From positions 1 through 64,000 of the forward strand of contig JANNES010000003.1 in NCBI GenBank assembly GCA_031378845.1: a stretch of 64,000 bases of DNA, written 5' to 3'. The notes beneath the pieces were generated by a model. It searched no databases and was not told where the DNA came from. It was given only the letters and a program-made list of their open reading frames with translations. Position 1 is the stretch's first letter; each line of letters opens with the position of its first letter. This DNA comes from JAJNPS01 sp031378845 (lineage in GTDB: Bacteria > Pseudomonadota > Alphaproteobacteria > Rhodobacterales > Rhodobacteraceae). Shown in pieces: positions 25,842-34,587 of this stretch. Both the position numbers and the translations under genes were made by a program.

Positions 25842-26327
25842 TCACGTTCTGCCACGCCAGTCGTCGAGCGCCGGATTTGCGTCGCTGACCGCCGCAGACC
25901 CCGCACCGAGACCCGCAGGCATGGCCACCGGTTTGGCGCGAAAGTAATGCGCCTCGCGCGCGCCGAAATAGAACGCCACAACCGCACCAAGAAGCCACCA
26001 CAGCGGCTCGGGCACCGCGTTCAGCCCCACCATCCGCCGCGCGAACTGGATCGGATCCACCATCGCATAGACAAAAAGCCCGATCGTCCCGAACGCCAGA
26101 AACGGTCGCGGCAGCCGGTTGACCCCGTTGACCAGCCGGTCGAACCAGCCCTCCGAAGGATTGCCGAACTCATCGCCCAACTGCTCCAGCGCCGCCATCT
26201 GCGCCTCGGCCGACAATTCCATCCGCCGCGTGGCCGACGGCACAAAGACCTCGGCCATCCCTTTGGCGGCCTCCCCAAGCGCCGAGACCGCCGCCGGGCC
26301 GCCGATCAGTTTGCCGATCACCCCCAT
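25842..26327 (-). CDS. GTA-type holin (3TM holin family)
   Basis: A 161 aa protein of the 'holin of 3TMs, for gene-transfer release' type. It has an N-terminal amphipathic Gly-Ala region, AEAQMAALEQLGDEF, then hydrophobic segments at about 75-92 (LAFGTIGLFVYAMVDP) and 108-122 (LWWLLGAVVAFYFGA). In Rhodobacter capsulatus the GTA holin works with an adjacent endolysin to release particles; the same pair is seen here, with the endolysin gene overlapping by 10 bp. The main GTA structural cluster is not in this window. Confidence 0.85.
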   Translation of the reverse strand: MGVIGKLIGGPAAVSALGEAAKGMAEVFVPSATRRMELSAEAQMAALEQLGDEFGNPSEGWFDRLVNGVNRLPRPFLAFGTIGLFVYAMVDPIQFARRMVGLNAVPEPLWWLLGAVVAFYFGAREAHYFRAKPVAMPAGLGAGSAAVSDANPALDDWRGRT

Positions 26328-26929
26328 GCGGCCACCCGCGCGGCATGTTGGGCCGCCGTCAGATGATAGCGCGGGCTGACAAACTCTTCGGCGCGCGTGA
26401 TCCAGCCGCCCTTGCCGCCATCTCGCCTGCGCGCATATTTGCGACTGGCAGGTCGCCCATCGGCCAAAGCGTAGTAATAGTTGCGCCGCGCAATGCCGTA
26501 CGCATCGGCCAGATGCGTGGGCGCCGCGTCATAGGCCATTTGCGCCGCCCGGATTGTCTGCGCGCCAATCGCGCCATCGGCATCGCAAGGATAGCCCATA
26601 TCGCTCAGCAATCGCTGAAGGATCTTGACCGCATTACCCCCCGCATTGACATGCATATCAAAGACCGAGGCCTGCAGCACCTCGGGCAGGGCCGCGATGC
26701 CGGGGCGTTTGAAGTAATGCTCCAGATAGATGTCCACCGCCTGCGCGCGGGTCAGGGCGCGCACATCGGCCACGTCGATCCGCGTGTCGCGGTTCACGTC
26801 GATCCCAAGCCTGCGCATCGTGTGGATCGTCACGCCATGATTGGTGGCCCCACCCGGATCATCCGGGTCATTCACAAAGCCGCCCTCGCGGGCGACGATT
26901 TCGGTCGCAATATCTTTCACAGATGTCAT
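26318..26929 (-). CDS. GTA-type endolysin (glycoside hydrolase 108 family)
   Basis: A 203 aa muramidase-like lysin. The catalytic Glu is in EIVAREGGFVNDPDDPGG (EGG-x-ND-PxDPGGAT signature), followed by TNHGVTIHTMRRLG and a C-terminal peptidoglycan-binding region (YPCDADGAIGAQTI). No signal peptide is seen, so export through the holin is expected. The start at 26929 gives the standard beginning (MTSVKDIATEI). It heads a two-gene unit with the holin, and the 316 bp region upstream carries two dyads. Confidence 0.9.
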   Translation of the reverse strand: MTSVKDIATEIVAREGGFVNDPDDPGGATNHGVTIHTMRRLGIDVNRDTRIDVADVRALTRAQAVDIYLEHYFKRPGIAALPEVLQASVFDMHVNAGGNAVKILQRLLSDMGYPCDADGAIGAQTIRAAQMAYDAAPTHLADAYGIARRNYYYALADGRPASRKYARRRDGGKGGWITRAEEFVSPRYHLTAAQHAARVAAWG

Positions 26930-26982
26930 GGCTTTCCTCGGGAAAGCTCCCCTGGGATCAGGTTGGCAGGCCCGGCTTAACA

Positions 26983-27058
26983 CGCTCTTGCAAGAGCGCG
27001 CGGCGAGGTGCGCACGGACCGGACAGGCGACTGTCCAGTGGACAGTTGCCCGGTCCGT
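26983..27058. promoter_or_regulatory. Two dyads in the 316 bp region upstream of the lysis pair
   Basis: The gap 26930-27245 has no gene. It holds CGCTCTTGCAAGAGCG, a perfect 16 bp palindrome at 26983-26998, and a longer dyad at 27014-27058 whose inner arms are ACTGTCC-AGT-GGACAGT and whose outer arms (ACGGACCG with CGGTCCGT) are perfect except for a 4-base bulge. They lie 54 and 85 bases upstream of the endolysin start. Good candidates for regulator binding; no T run makes the long dyad a likely terminator. Confidence 0.5.
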
Positions 27059-27245
27059 TGCCTGAAAGCGCACGCTGCAAGGCAAGGGGTGACGCGCACG
27101 TCCGGTCTCAGATCAATCGGGGCGCCTGGGCCCATGCAGACGTAGTGCCGCGTCCGCCGGGGGCGACAGGCACGCCCCGATCTGTCGCCGGACAAATCGG
27201 GCAGCAATCATCAGGCTTTGCCAAGATCGCCGTGCAAGCAGGCGT

Positions 27246-27707
27246 TCAACTTCCCGGCGCTTTGGGGTCCTTGTAGACGCCTTGTTCCTTCAGCGCCTCG
27301 ACGACCTCTTTGGGCATATAGCTTTCGTCATGCTTGGCGAGAACTTCGGTGGCCACGAACGTGTCCCCCTCCATCTGCCCCAAAGCCACCATCCCCTGAC
27401 CTTCGGCGAAAAGGTCGGGCAACACGCCGGTATAGCGCACCGGCACCGTGGTTTTGGTATCGGTCACGCTAAAGGTGATCGTGGCACCCTGCCCGCGCAC
27501 CAGCGAGCCTGCCTCGACCAGCCCGCCCACCCGGAACATCTCGCCCGCGACCGGTGGATCGCTGGCGATCTGGCTCGGGCTGCGGAAAAAGTTGATGCCG
27601 TCTTGCATGCCGTAGCCGACCAGTGCTGTGGACGCAGCCAGCGCCACAAAGGCCAGCACGATGATCTGGACGCGCCGCTGCTTTTTCAACCCCTTCATCC
27701 CAGCCAT
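27246..27707 (-). CDS. ccmE: Cytochrome c maturation heme chaperone CcmE
   Basis: A 153 aa periplasmic heme carrier with an N-terminal anchor (VQIIVLAFVALAASTALVGY). Heme is bound covalently through the His of LAKHDESYMPKEV, the H-x3-Y motif of CcmE. The OB-fold domain is typical (FRVGGLVEAGSLVRG). The gene follows argC by only 7 bases. It supplies heme for c-type cytochromes such as the diheme protein at 22 kb; the remaining ccm genes are elsewhere. Confidence 0.95.
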   Translation of the reverse strand: MAGMKGLKKQRRVQIIVLAFVALAASTALVGYGMQDGINFFRSPSQIASDPPVAGEMFRVGGLVEAGSLVRGQGATITFSVTDTKTTVPVRYTGVLPDLFAEGQGMVALGQMEGDTFVATEVLAKHDESYMPKEVVEALKEQGVYKDPKAPGS

Positions 27708-27714
27708 GACACCC

Positions 27715-28743
27715 TCACGGAAAAATCGGGGCATGCATCAACCCCGTGGTTTCATCGATGCCCAGCATCAGATTGGCGTTCTGGATCGCTTGCCCCGAGG
27801 ATCCTTTGGTGAGGTTGTCGAGCACCGACACCACCACCACCCGGCCCGCGATGCGATCCCCGATGACGCCAAGATGGCAAAAGTTCGAGCCTTGGATGTC
27901 GCGCGTCGACGGCAAGCTGCCGAATGGCAGAACTTTCAGAAAAGGTTCTCGGTCATAAGCGTTTACCAGTATTTCATGAACCTGTTTCGCATCGCCCTTG
28001 ACGTAGACCGTGGCCAAGATCCCGCGATTCATCGGCAACAGATGCGGCGTGAACTGTACCTGCACCGGGCGGCCCGCGATTAGTGAAAACTCCTGGTCAA
28101 ACTCGCCCAGATGCCGGTGCTTGCCTCCCGCCGAATAGGTATGCGTGCCGCCCGACAATTCCGCGTGCAGCAGGTTCTCCTTCATGGATCGCCCCGCGCC
28201 GGACACCCCTGCCTTGAGGTCGATCAAGATGTCATCGAGATCCACGACCCCAGCCGCAATCAGCGGCCGCAGCGCGAACTGCCCCGCCGCCGCGTTGCAT
28301 CCCGTGCCCGCCACCAGCCGCGCCTTCGTGATCTCGGCCCGGTAGAACTCAGTCAGCCCATAGACCGCCTCGACCTGCAATTCAGGCGCTGCGTGCGCAC
28401 GACCGTACCATTTCTCATATTCCGTCACATCGCGCAGCCTGAAATCTGCGCTCAGATCCACGATCTTCAAATCATGCGGCAGCTTTGCGATCACTTCCTG
28501 CGTCGTCGCATGAGGAAGCGCACAGAAGCACAGATCAACGTTGGAGAAATCGATCTCATCGATCTTGCACAGGCGCGGCAGGTCCAGATGGCGTAGAAAC
28601 GGAAACACCTCTGCCATCGTCATCCCGGCCTTGCGATCCGCTGACAGGGCGACGATCTGCATCGCGGGATGTCCCGCGATCAGACGCACCAGCTCTGCCC
28701 CGGTGTAGCCAGACGCCCCCAGGATGGCGATTTTCCTCAACAT
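27715..28743 (-). CDS. argC: N-acetyl-gamma-glutamyl-phosphate reductase
   Basis: NADPH-dependent enzyme of arginine synthesis, 342 aa. The dinucleotide-binding motif is ILGASGYTGAELVRLIAGH; the catalytic cysteine is in VAGTGCNAAAGQFALRPL, and the substrate segment is VSGAGRSMKENL. Relatives often have PGCYPTA at the cysteine; here the surrounding residues are TGCNAAA, still with the Cys. HLLPMNRGILATVYV closes the active site. ccmE is 7 bases downstream and is probably co-transcribed. Confidence 0.95.
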   Translation of the reverse strand: MLRKIAILGASGYTGAELVRLIAGHPAMQIVALSADRKAGMTMAEVFPFLRHLDLPRLCKIDEIDFSNVDLCFCALPHATTQEVIAKLPHDLKIVDLSADFRLRDVTEYEKWYGRAHAAPELQVEAVYGLTEFYRAEITKARLVAGTGCNAAAGQFALRPLIAAGVVDLDDILIDLKAGVSGAGRSMKENLLHAELSGGTHTYSAGGKHRHLGEFDQEFSLIAGRPVQVQFTPHLLPMNRGILATVYVKGDAKQVHEILVNAYDREPFLKVLPFGSLPSTRDIQGSNFCHLGVIGDRIAGRVVVVSVLDNLTKGSSGQAIQNANLMLGIDETTGLMHAPIFP

Positions 28744-28983
28744 GGCTCCGTCTCCACGCGATTGTCTGCCTTATGTGTCGCGGGTAGGCCCCGGATGCAA
28801 GAGGGCAGGTCCGCCGCACCTTGCCGCTTGGCCCCAATCCGCAGCCACCGCGCAAAAGCGTTATCGGCAATCTCGCGCCTTCATGCGAGGCCGCACATGA
28901 CAAAGCCCGCAGAACCGGATACAGTTAGTGCCACGGGGGCGCAGATCCCCAAGATGTCGAGGCCAGCAGAGGGCAGGATCACC

Positions 28984-29541
28984 ATGGACAACTTTTCAAG
29001 ACGCGGCTTTCTCGCCCTATCGGGGACGGCGCTGCTGACCGCAGCCGGTTGTGGTAACGGTATCGGATCAAACGGCGGCGGCCAGATCGACGCCCGCGTC
29101 GCCTCGACCAGCCAGTTTCTATTCAGCCGATACCCCGGCACGCAGGACCTTGCCAACCGCGCGGCAGGCGTCCTTTGGATGCCGCTGGTAACCGAGGCCG
29201 GGTTCGGGATCGGCGGCGGCTACGGACGCGGCGCGCTGCAGATCGACAATGTTTCGGTTGATTACTACTCCACCACCCGCGCCACTTTTGGTTTCCAGAT
29301 CGGCGCGCAGCAATATGCCCATGCGCTGTTTTTCATGACTGACGAGGCACTGGCCGATTTCCGGCGCGGCCAAGGCTGGGCGGTCGGCGCCGATCTGCGC
29401 TATGCGACGCCCGAACAGGGTGCCAGCATCGGCAAGGAATCGACCGAGCTTGATCCGGTGATCGCCTTGGTCTTTGGCCAGCAGGGCTTGATTGCAGGTG
29501 CGACACTCGCTGGCGTGAAATACAACCGGATCATTCCATAA
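28984..29541 (+). CDS. SYLF-domain (YSC84-like) lipoprotein
   Basis: A 185 aa exported lipid-binding protein. The start has both a twin-arginine-like RRGFLALSG and a lipobox, TAAGC, so the mature protein probably begins at a lipidated Cys. The SYLF domain is seen as AAGVLWMPLVTEAGFGIGGGYGRG, in overlapping pieces, and LDPVIALVFGQQGLIAGATLAG. Such domains bind phosphoinositides in eukaryotes; the bacterial role is unclear. ATG at 28984 is chosen because it gives the signal sequence. Confidence 0.85.
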   Translation: MDNFSRRGFLALSGTALLTAAGCGNGIGSNGGGQIDARVASTSQFLFSRYPGTQDLANRAAGVLWMPLVTEAGFGIGGGYGRGALQIDNVSVDYYSTTRATFGFQIGAQQYAHALFFMTDEALADFRRGQGWAVGADLRYATPEQGASIGKESTELDPVIALVFGQQGLIAGATLAGVKYNRIIP

Positions 29542-29618
29542 ATGCGGTGTGTGACATCAACTGATTGCAGCGCGGCGCTCACCCTGCCGACAGCGTGAAA
29601 GGCGGGCTCGTGCCCGCC

Positions 29619-30482
29619 CTACCGCAACCGCCGGATCAGGCTTGATGTGTCGCCGCGCCCACCACCCATCAGCTGTACATCCTTGTAGAACTGGTCGACG
29701 AGTGCCGTGACCGGCAGGCTTGCGCCAATCTGATCGGCTGTATCAAGGCAGATGCCCAGATCCTTGCGCATCCAGTCGACCGCAAAGCCGAAATCGAACT
29801 TGTCGTCCAGCATGGTCTTGTGGCGGTTGGCCATCTGCCACGACCCGGCCGCCCCTTGGGCAATCACCTCGACCACCGCGGCACCATCCAGCCCCGCCTT
29901 TTGCCCAAAAGCCAGCGCCTCGGAGAGGCCCTGCATCAGGCCCGCAATGCAGATCTGGTTCATCATCTTGGCCAGTTGCCCTGATCCGCTCTCCCCAAGC
30001 CGTCGGCATATCCGCGCATAGGCCGCCATGACCGGCTCGGCGCGGTCATAGTCGACGAGGCCACCGCCGCACATGATCGACAGCTGCCCGTTTTCAGCGC
30101 CCGCCTGCCCGCCAGAGACGGGTGCATCGACAAATCCGATGCCCGACACTGATGCAACCCCCGACAACTCTCGTGTCACCTGCGCCGAAACCGTCGTATG
30201 ATCCACGAACACCGCCCCCGCCGACATTCCGGCAAAGGCCCCGGTCGCGCCAAGACATACCGACCGCAGATCGTCGTCATTGCCGACGCAGGCCATCACG
30301 AACTCGGCCCCCGCCGCGGCTTTTGCGGGCGTATCGGCCCACGCGCCGCCATGCTTTGCCGTCCAAGCCTCGATTTTGCCTTGGGAGCGGTTGTACACCG
30401 TCACGGCATGCCCCTTGGCTGCCAGATGTCCCGCCATCGGGAACCCCATGACCCCCAAGCCCAAGAATGCGATCCGTGCCAT
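29619..30482 (-). CDS. 3-hydroxyisobutyrate dehydrogenase-family oxidoreductase
   Basis: A 287 aa beta-hydroxyacid dehydrogenase. The NAD(P)-binding motif is FLGLGVMGFPMAGHLAAKGH; the substrate segment is DAPVSGGQAGAENG, and the catalytic lysine is in QLAKMMNQICIAG. Members oxidise 3-hydroxyisobutyrate or reduce tartronate semialdehyde or succinic semialdehyde; the specific substrate cannot be told. ATG at 30482 has GAGG six bases upstream. 3-Hydroxyisobutyrate is not a product of the thymine pathway in this window, so the link to pyrimidine genes is weak. Confidence 0.9.
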   Translation of the reverse strand: MARIAFLGLGVMGFPMAGHLAAKGHAVTVYNRSQGKIEAWTAKHGGAWADTPAKAAAGAEFVMACVGNDDDLRSVCLGATGAFAGMSAGAVFVDHTTVSAQVTRELSGVASVSGIGFVDAPVSGGQAGAENGQLSIMCGGGLVDYDRAEPVMAAYARICRRLGESGSGQLAKMMNQICIAGLMQGLSEALAFGQKAGLDGAAVVEVIAQGAAGSWQMANRHKTMLDDKFDFGFAVDWMRKDLGICLDTADQIGASLPVTALVDQFYKDVQLMGGGRGDTSSLIRRLR

Positions 30483-30562
30483 CATTGTCCTCGCCAATTG
30501 CCCTGAGCCCAGCAATCGACTAGGAACCGATCACGTCCCCGCCGTCAAGAACAGGCCATCTG

Positions 30563-33019
30563 ATGTTTACCGCCTTTCGCTGGCTCATGCGGATCCTCAC
30601 CGCCATGATCGCGCTGTTCTTGCTTGCTCTTGGCGGGACCTACTACTTTTTGTCGCGCTCGCTGCCTGACTACAACGAGGCCTTCGCCCTTTCGGGCATT
30701 ACCGCCCCGGTGCAGATCGTGCGCAACAATTCCAATGTGCCGCACATCTTTGGCGCGACCGACGCCGATGTTTTCTTTGCCCTCGGCTTTGCCCATGCCC
30801 AGGACCGGCTGTGGCAGATGACGATGCTGCGCCGCACCGCCCAAGGGCGCCTCAGCGAGATTTTCGGGCAGGCTGCGATCAAGTCGGATGAGCTTTTGCG
30901 TCGCTATGACCTCTACAATCTCGCCTTGTCGTCGGTCGCCGCACAGGACGCCGACACGATTGCCGCGCTGGAGGCCTATTCGGCCGGCGTGAACGCCTGG
31001 ATCGAACAGATCAATTCTGGTGCACGGGGGCGTGGTGCGCCGGAATTCTTTTTATTCTCCAATGAGATCGCAGCATGGTCCCCGGCCGATTCCATCGCGA
31101 TCATCAAGCTGATGGCCCTGCAGCTGACCGATCATGCGCAAAAGGAAGTCTTGCGCGCGCAGGCCTCGATGGTGCTGAGCGCGGACCGGCTTGGCGATCT
31201 TTTGCCCGATGATCCGGGCCAGGGTGTCGTCGCCCTGCCCGATTACGCAAGCCTCGTGCCCGGTGCGCCGGGCTTTCGGACCGCCAGCGTCGAAGGTGCG
31301 CTATCGCCTTTGCCGCATCTGGGTTTTGCAGGGGCATCGAACGCCTGGGCGGCGTCGCGCGACCGCTCTGCCTCGGGCGGCACGCTCTTGGCCAATGATC
31401 CGCATCTGGAGTTTACGGCGCCGACTATCTGGTATCTGGCCCGGTTGCAGCTGCAATCCGGCGGCGTCATCGGCGGCACGATTCCGGGGGTCCCGCTGGT
31501 GCTGGTCGGCCGATCGGACAAGCTGGGCTGGGGCCTCACTACCGCCAGTGCCGACGACCAGGATATCGTCATCGAGCGCCTGAACCCTGACAATCCCGAA
31601 GAATATGAAACCCCCGAAGGCTGGGCCCCGTTTGAAACCCGCCGTTCCATCATCACCGTCAAGGACGCCAAACCCGTGACCGTGACCCTGCGGTGGTCGC
31701 GCAATGGACCCATCCTGCCCGGATCGCATTTCGGGCTCGACACGATTACCCCCGGTGGCCATGTCGCGGCGATCAGCTGGACAGCGCTCTCGCCCAAGGA
31801 CACCTCGATCAGCGCAGGCATGCGGTTGATGAAATCCAACACGATCGAGGCCGCGATCAAGGCGGGAGAGCTGTACGTCGCCCCGGCGCAGAACCTGATG
31901 CTCGCCGATGCGACGGGGATCGCCATGCAGACCATCGGCCAGTTGCCGAACCGCGACCCCGCACACCCGACGCAAGGGCGCATGCCGGCCCTTGGCTCCG
32001 ACCCTGCTGCCGGTTTTCGCGGGACATTGCCCTATGCCGACAACCCGCGCTTCTTGAACCCCACCAGCGGGCTTTTGGGTAACACCAACAACAAGACCGT
32101 GGACCGCCCTTTCCCGAACCATGTCAGCTTTGAGTGGGGCGACACCCAGCGCATTCAGCGCTGGCTGACGCTGATGAAGGCGCGCGAGGTGCATACCCGC
32201 GACAGCTTTGTCGAGGCGCAACTGGATACCGTCAGCCCCACCGCGCGGACCCTGCTACCATTGATCGGCGCAGAACTGTGGTTTACCGGCGAGGCCGCGC
32301 CCGAGGGCACGCCCGAACGATTGCGGCAAAAGGCGCTGATCCTGCTGGCTGAATGGAACGGCGAGATGAACGAACATCTGCCCGAACCCCTGATCGCCGA
32401 GGCATGGCTGCGCGCGCTGACCGACCGGCTTGTCCGCGACGATATCGGCCCCTTGGCCAGCCAGTTCCGCCATCCCGACCCGATTTTCCTCGAACGCGTC
32501 TACCGCGATGTCAACGGGGCCTCGATCTGGTGCGACGTGCTGCAATCGGCCCCTGTTGAAAGCTGCAGCGACCTTGCCCGCATCTCGCTTGACGACGCCC
32601 TTTTGGCGCTCAGCGAGACCTACGGGCCCAATATCGAAAGCTGGCGCTGGGGCGATGCGCATCAGGCCACGCATGACCATCCCGTTCTCGGCACAGTTCC
32701 GGTGCTGCGCTATTTCGTCAATATCCGGCAATCCACTTCGGGGGGCGACTACACCTTGTTGCGTGGTCGGACCTCTGGCGCTGATCCGACGCCTTATCTG
32801 AATGTGCATGGTGCGGGCTACCGCGGTGTCTATGATTTCGCCGATCCGGATTCGTCGGTCTTCGTCACCGCCACGGGCCAGTCTGGCCATATGCTCAGCC
32901 GCAACTATGACGATCTGGGAGAGCTTTGGCGCCGCGGCGAATACATCCCGATGAGCCTCGACCCGGAACTTGCCCGTGCGGCGGCAGTCGGCATCACGGT
33001 GCTGACGCCTGCGCCATGA
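30563..33019 (+). CDS. Penicillin acylase-family N-terminal nucleophile hydrolase
   Basis: An 818 aa precursor with an N-terminal membrane anchor or signal (about residues 10-30), expected in the periplasm. Autocatalytic cleavage before Ser259 in GASNAWAASRDRSASG creates the beta-chain nucleophile. The alpha-chain start contains FALGFAHAQDRLWQM, and the beta chain LLANDPHLEFTAPTIWYLA is typical of the family. Relatives include penicillin G acylases and acyl-homoserine-lactone acylases, so a quorum-quenching role is possible but not shown. Confidence 0.92.
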   Translation: MFTAFRWLMRILTAMIALFLLALGGTYYFLSRSLPDYNEAFALSGITAPVQIVRNNSNVPHIFGATDADVFFALGFAHAQDRLWQMTMLRRTAQGRLSEIFGQAAIKSDELLRRYDLYNLALSSVAAQDADTIAALEAYSAGVNAWIEQINSGARGRGAPEFFLFSNEIAAWSPADSIAIIKLMALQLTDHAQKEVLRAQASMVLSADRLGDLLPDDPGQGVVALPDYASLVPGAPGFRTASVEGALSPLPHLGFAGASNAWAASRDRSASGGTLLANDPHLEFTAPTIWYLARLQLQSGGVIGGTIPGVPLVLVGRSDKLGWGLTTASADDQDIVIERLNPDNPEEYETPEGWAPFETRRSIITVKDAKPVTVTLRWSRNGPILPGSHFGLDTITPGGHVAAISWTALSPKDTSISAGMRLMKSNTIEAAIKAGELYVAPAQNLMLADATGIAMQTIGQLPNRDPAHPTQGRMPALGSDPAAGFRGTLPYADNPRFLNPTSGLLGNTNNKTVDRPFPNHVSFEWGDTQRIQRWLTLMKAREVHTRDSFVEAQLDTVSPTARTLLPLIGAELWFTGEAAPEGTPERLRQKALILLAEWNGEMNEHLPEPLIAEAWLRALTDRLVRDDIGPLASQFRHPDPIFLERVYRDVNGASIWCDVLQSAPVESCSDLARISLDDALLALSETYGPNIESWRWGDAHQATHDHPVLGTVPVLRYFVNIRQSTSGGDYTLLRGRTSGADPTPYLNVHGAGYRGVYDFADPDSSVFVTATGQSGHMLSRNYDDLGELWRRGEYIPMSLDPELARAAAVGITVLTPAP

Positions 33020-33031
33020 TCTGACGCGCCT

Positions 33032-33053
33032 GCCGGCCCAAAACCGGGCTGGC
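33032..33053. terminator. Weak hairpin between convergent acylase and hflX genes
   Basis: GCCGGCCC-AAAACC-GGGCTGGC forms an 8 bp stem with one G-T pair, 12 bases after the acylase stop and 18 bases after the hflX stop. No T run follows on either strand. Location between convergent genes is the main support. Confidence 0.35.
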
Positions 33054-33070
33054 AAGCACCAGAACTGTGA

Positions 33071-33196
33071 TCAGAGTTTTTTGCCCGCGATCTCGGTGCT
33101 GCTGCGGGTCGATGCGACCGACGTTGCGGGTTTTGCCACTTCCTTCTTGGGCTTTTTCTTTTCCTTGTTGCTCTTTGTGTTGTTGCCCTTGGCCAT
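33071..33196 (-). CDS. Possible separate 41-residue Lys-rich protein inside the hflX frame
   Basis: Within the hflX reading frame an ATG at 33196 is preceded by GGGGAGGGCGAA, a near-perfect ribosome binding site five bases away. It starts a 41 aa sequence, MAKGNNTKSNKEKKKPKK at the N-terminus and SSTEIAGKKL at the end. This pattern (MAKG..., then NKE.KKPKK) resembles small stand-alone proteins I remember from many proteobacteria. HflX proteins normally end before this region. It could be an independently translated gene whose upstream stop was lost. Confidence 0.5.
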   Translation of the reverse strand: MAKGNNTKSNKEKKKPKKEVAKPATSVASTRSSTEIAGKKL

Positions 33197-34477
33197 TTCG
33201 CCCTCCCCATGTTCTGAATTTGTGGCGCCAGTGGTGAAACCCTCGGCCAGCCACGTTGCCTTTTGACGCGCGGTCCATCGGACCGTGACGCCGTAAGCAT
33301 CCTCGCCCGGTTCCTCAGCGATCACAACCCCCAGCGCGTGCAGCCGTGCCCGCCTGCGGCCTTGGGCAAAAGGCAGCGCCAGAACCTCATCGGTCTTGGT
33401 CTCTTCAAACGCTGCGGAAATCGCTTTCAGCAGGCCGGCTATCCCTTCGCCGGTCACAGCAGAAACAGCGATGACGCTGGGCCGGTTGGCGCTTTGTGCC
33501 AATAGCGATTCCCGCGCAGAAGGATTGACAAGATCCATCTTGTTCCAAACCTCGACCATCGCGGCTGCCTCGGTCACCCCAAGCGAGGTCAGGATATCGC
33601 CGACATCCGACGCCTGCTCTGCCGTCTCGGGGTGGCTGATGTCGCGGATATGGCAGATGAGATCCGCCTCCAGCACCTCTTCGAGGGTTGCCCGAAACGC
33701 CGCCACCAGTTGCGTGGGCAGATCAGAAATGAACCCCACCGTGTCCGACAGGATGATTTTGCGCCCCGACGGCAGCACCAGCCCCCGCATCGTGGGGTCC
33801 AGCGTGGCAAACAGCATGTCCTTGGCCATGACGTCCGCACCTGTCACACGGTTGAAGAGCGTCGACTTGCCCGCGTTGGTGTAACCGACAAGCGCCACAA
33901 CCGGAAACGGCACCTTGCGCCGCGCCGCCCGGTGCAGCTCGCGCGTGCGCACCACCCGGTCCAGCTGCCGTTTCAGCCGGATGATCTGGTCATCCAGCGC
34001 CCGGCGGTCGGATTCCAGCTGTGTCTCGCCCGGACCGCCTACGAACCCAAAACCGCCGCGCTGGCGTTCCAGGTGGGTCCAGGCCCGCACGAGGCGCGTT
34101 CGCTGATAGCTGAGTGCCGCCAGATCCACCTGCAAAACACCCTCGCGGGTCCGCGCACGGGAGGCAAAGATCTCCAGGATCAGCGACGTGCGATCCAACA
34201 GTTTCACCCCCCAGGCCTTTTCCAGATTGCGCTGCTGCACCGGGCTGACAACGCCGTCAACAAAGACCAGCTCGATCTCGTCGGCCTTGAACCGCGCGCC
34301 CAGCTCCTCGACCTTGCCAGACCCGAACAGCGTGGCAGGCGTCATCCTTGCCACGCGCACGACATCTGCCCCGCAGACCTGCATCTGCGGCAAGGCCGCC
34401 GCCAGCGCTACCGCCTCGGCCAGCCCCAACTCTGGCAAGCGGCGCTCCGCCTTTGATTTCAGATCGGGATGCAGCAC
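33071..34477 (-). CDS. hflX: GTPase HflX with a C-terminal Lys-rich extension
   Basis: A 468 aa ribosome-associated GTPase. N-terminal HflX domain with VFVDGVVSPVQQRNLEKAW and the GGFGFVGGPGETQLESDRR linker motif, then G1 VGYTNAGKSTLFN, G3 DTVGFISDLP and G4 NKMD. The last 41 residues are not part of HflX and resemble a separate small protein (see the entry at 33071-33196). Start is uncertain: GTG at 34477 is the first common start codon, but family proteins begin earlier, and a CTG at 34591 that overlaps the hfq stop, with GAGGG six bases upstream, would add 38 residues. It follows hfq. Confidence 0.93.
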   Translation of the reverse strand: MLHPDLKSKAERRLPELGLAEAVALAAALPQMQVCGADVVRVARMTPATLFGSGKVEELGARFKADEIELVFVDGVVSPVQQRNLEKAWGVKLLDRTSLILEIFASRARTREGVLQVDLAALSYQRTRLVRAWTHLERQRGGFGFVGGPGETQLESDRRALDDQIIRLKRQLDRVVRTRELHRAARRKVPFPVVALVGYTNAGKSTLFNRVTGADVMAKDMLFATLDPTMRGLVLPSGRKIILSDTVGFISDLPTQLVAAFRATLEEVLEADLICHIRDISHPETAEQASDVGDILTSLGVTEAAAMVEVWNKMDLVNPSARESLLAQSANRPSVIAVSAVTGEGIAGLLKAISAAFEETKTDEVLALPFAQGRRRARLHALGVVIAEEPGEDAYGVTVRWTARQKATWLAEGFTTGATNSEHGEGEMAKGNNTKSNKEKKKPKKEVAKPATSVASTRSSTEIAGKKL

Positions 34478-34587
34478 ATAGCAGCGCGTGTCAGGAACCT
34501 TTGAGACATGCCCGTGCGCGCGGCCCCCACCCGGTATTGGCGGGTCCGCGATGATCGCCTCATCGGACGGGTTGGCGGGGTCTTCGA

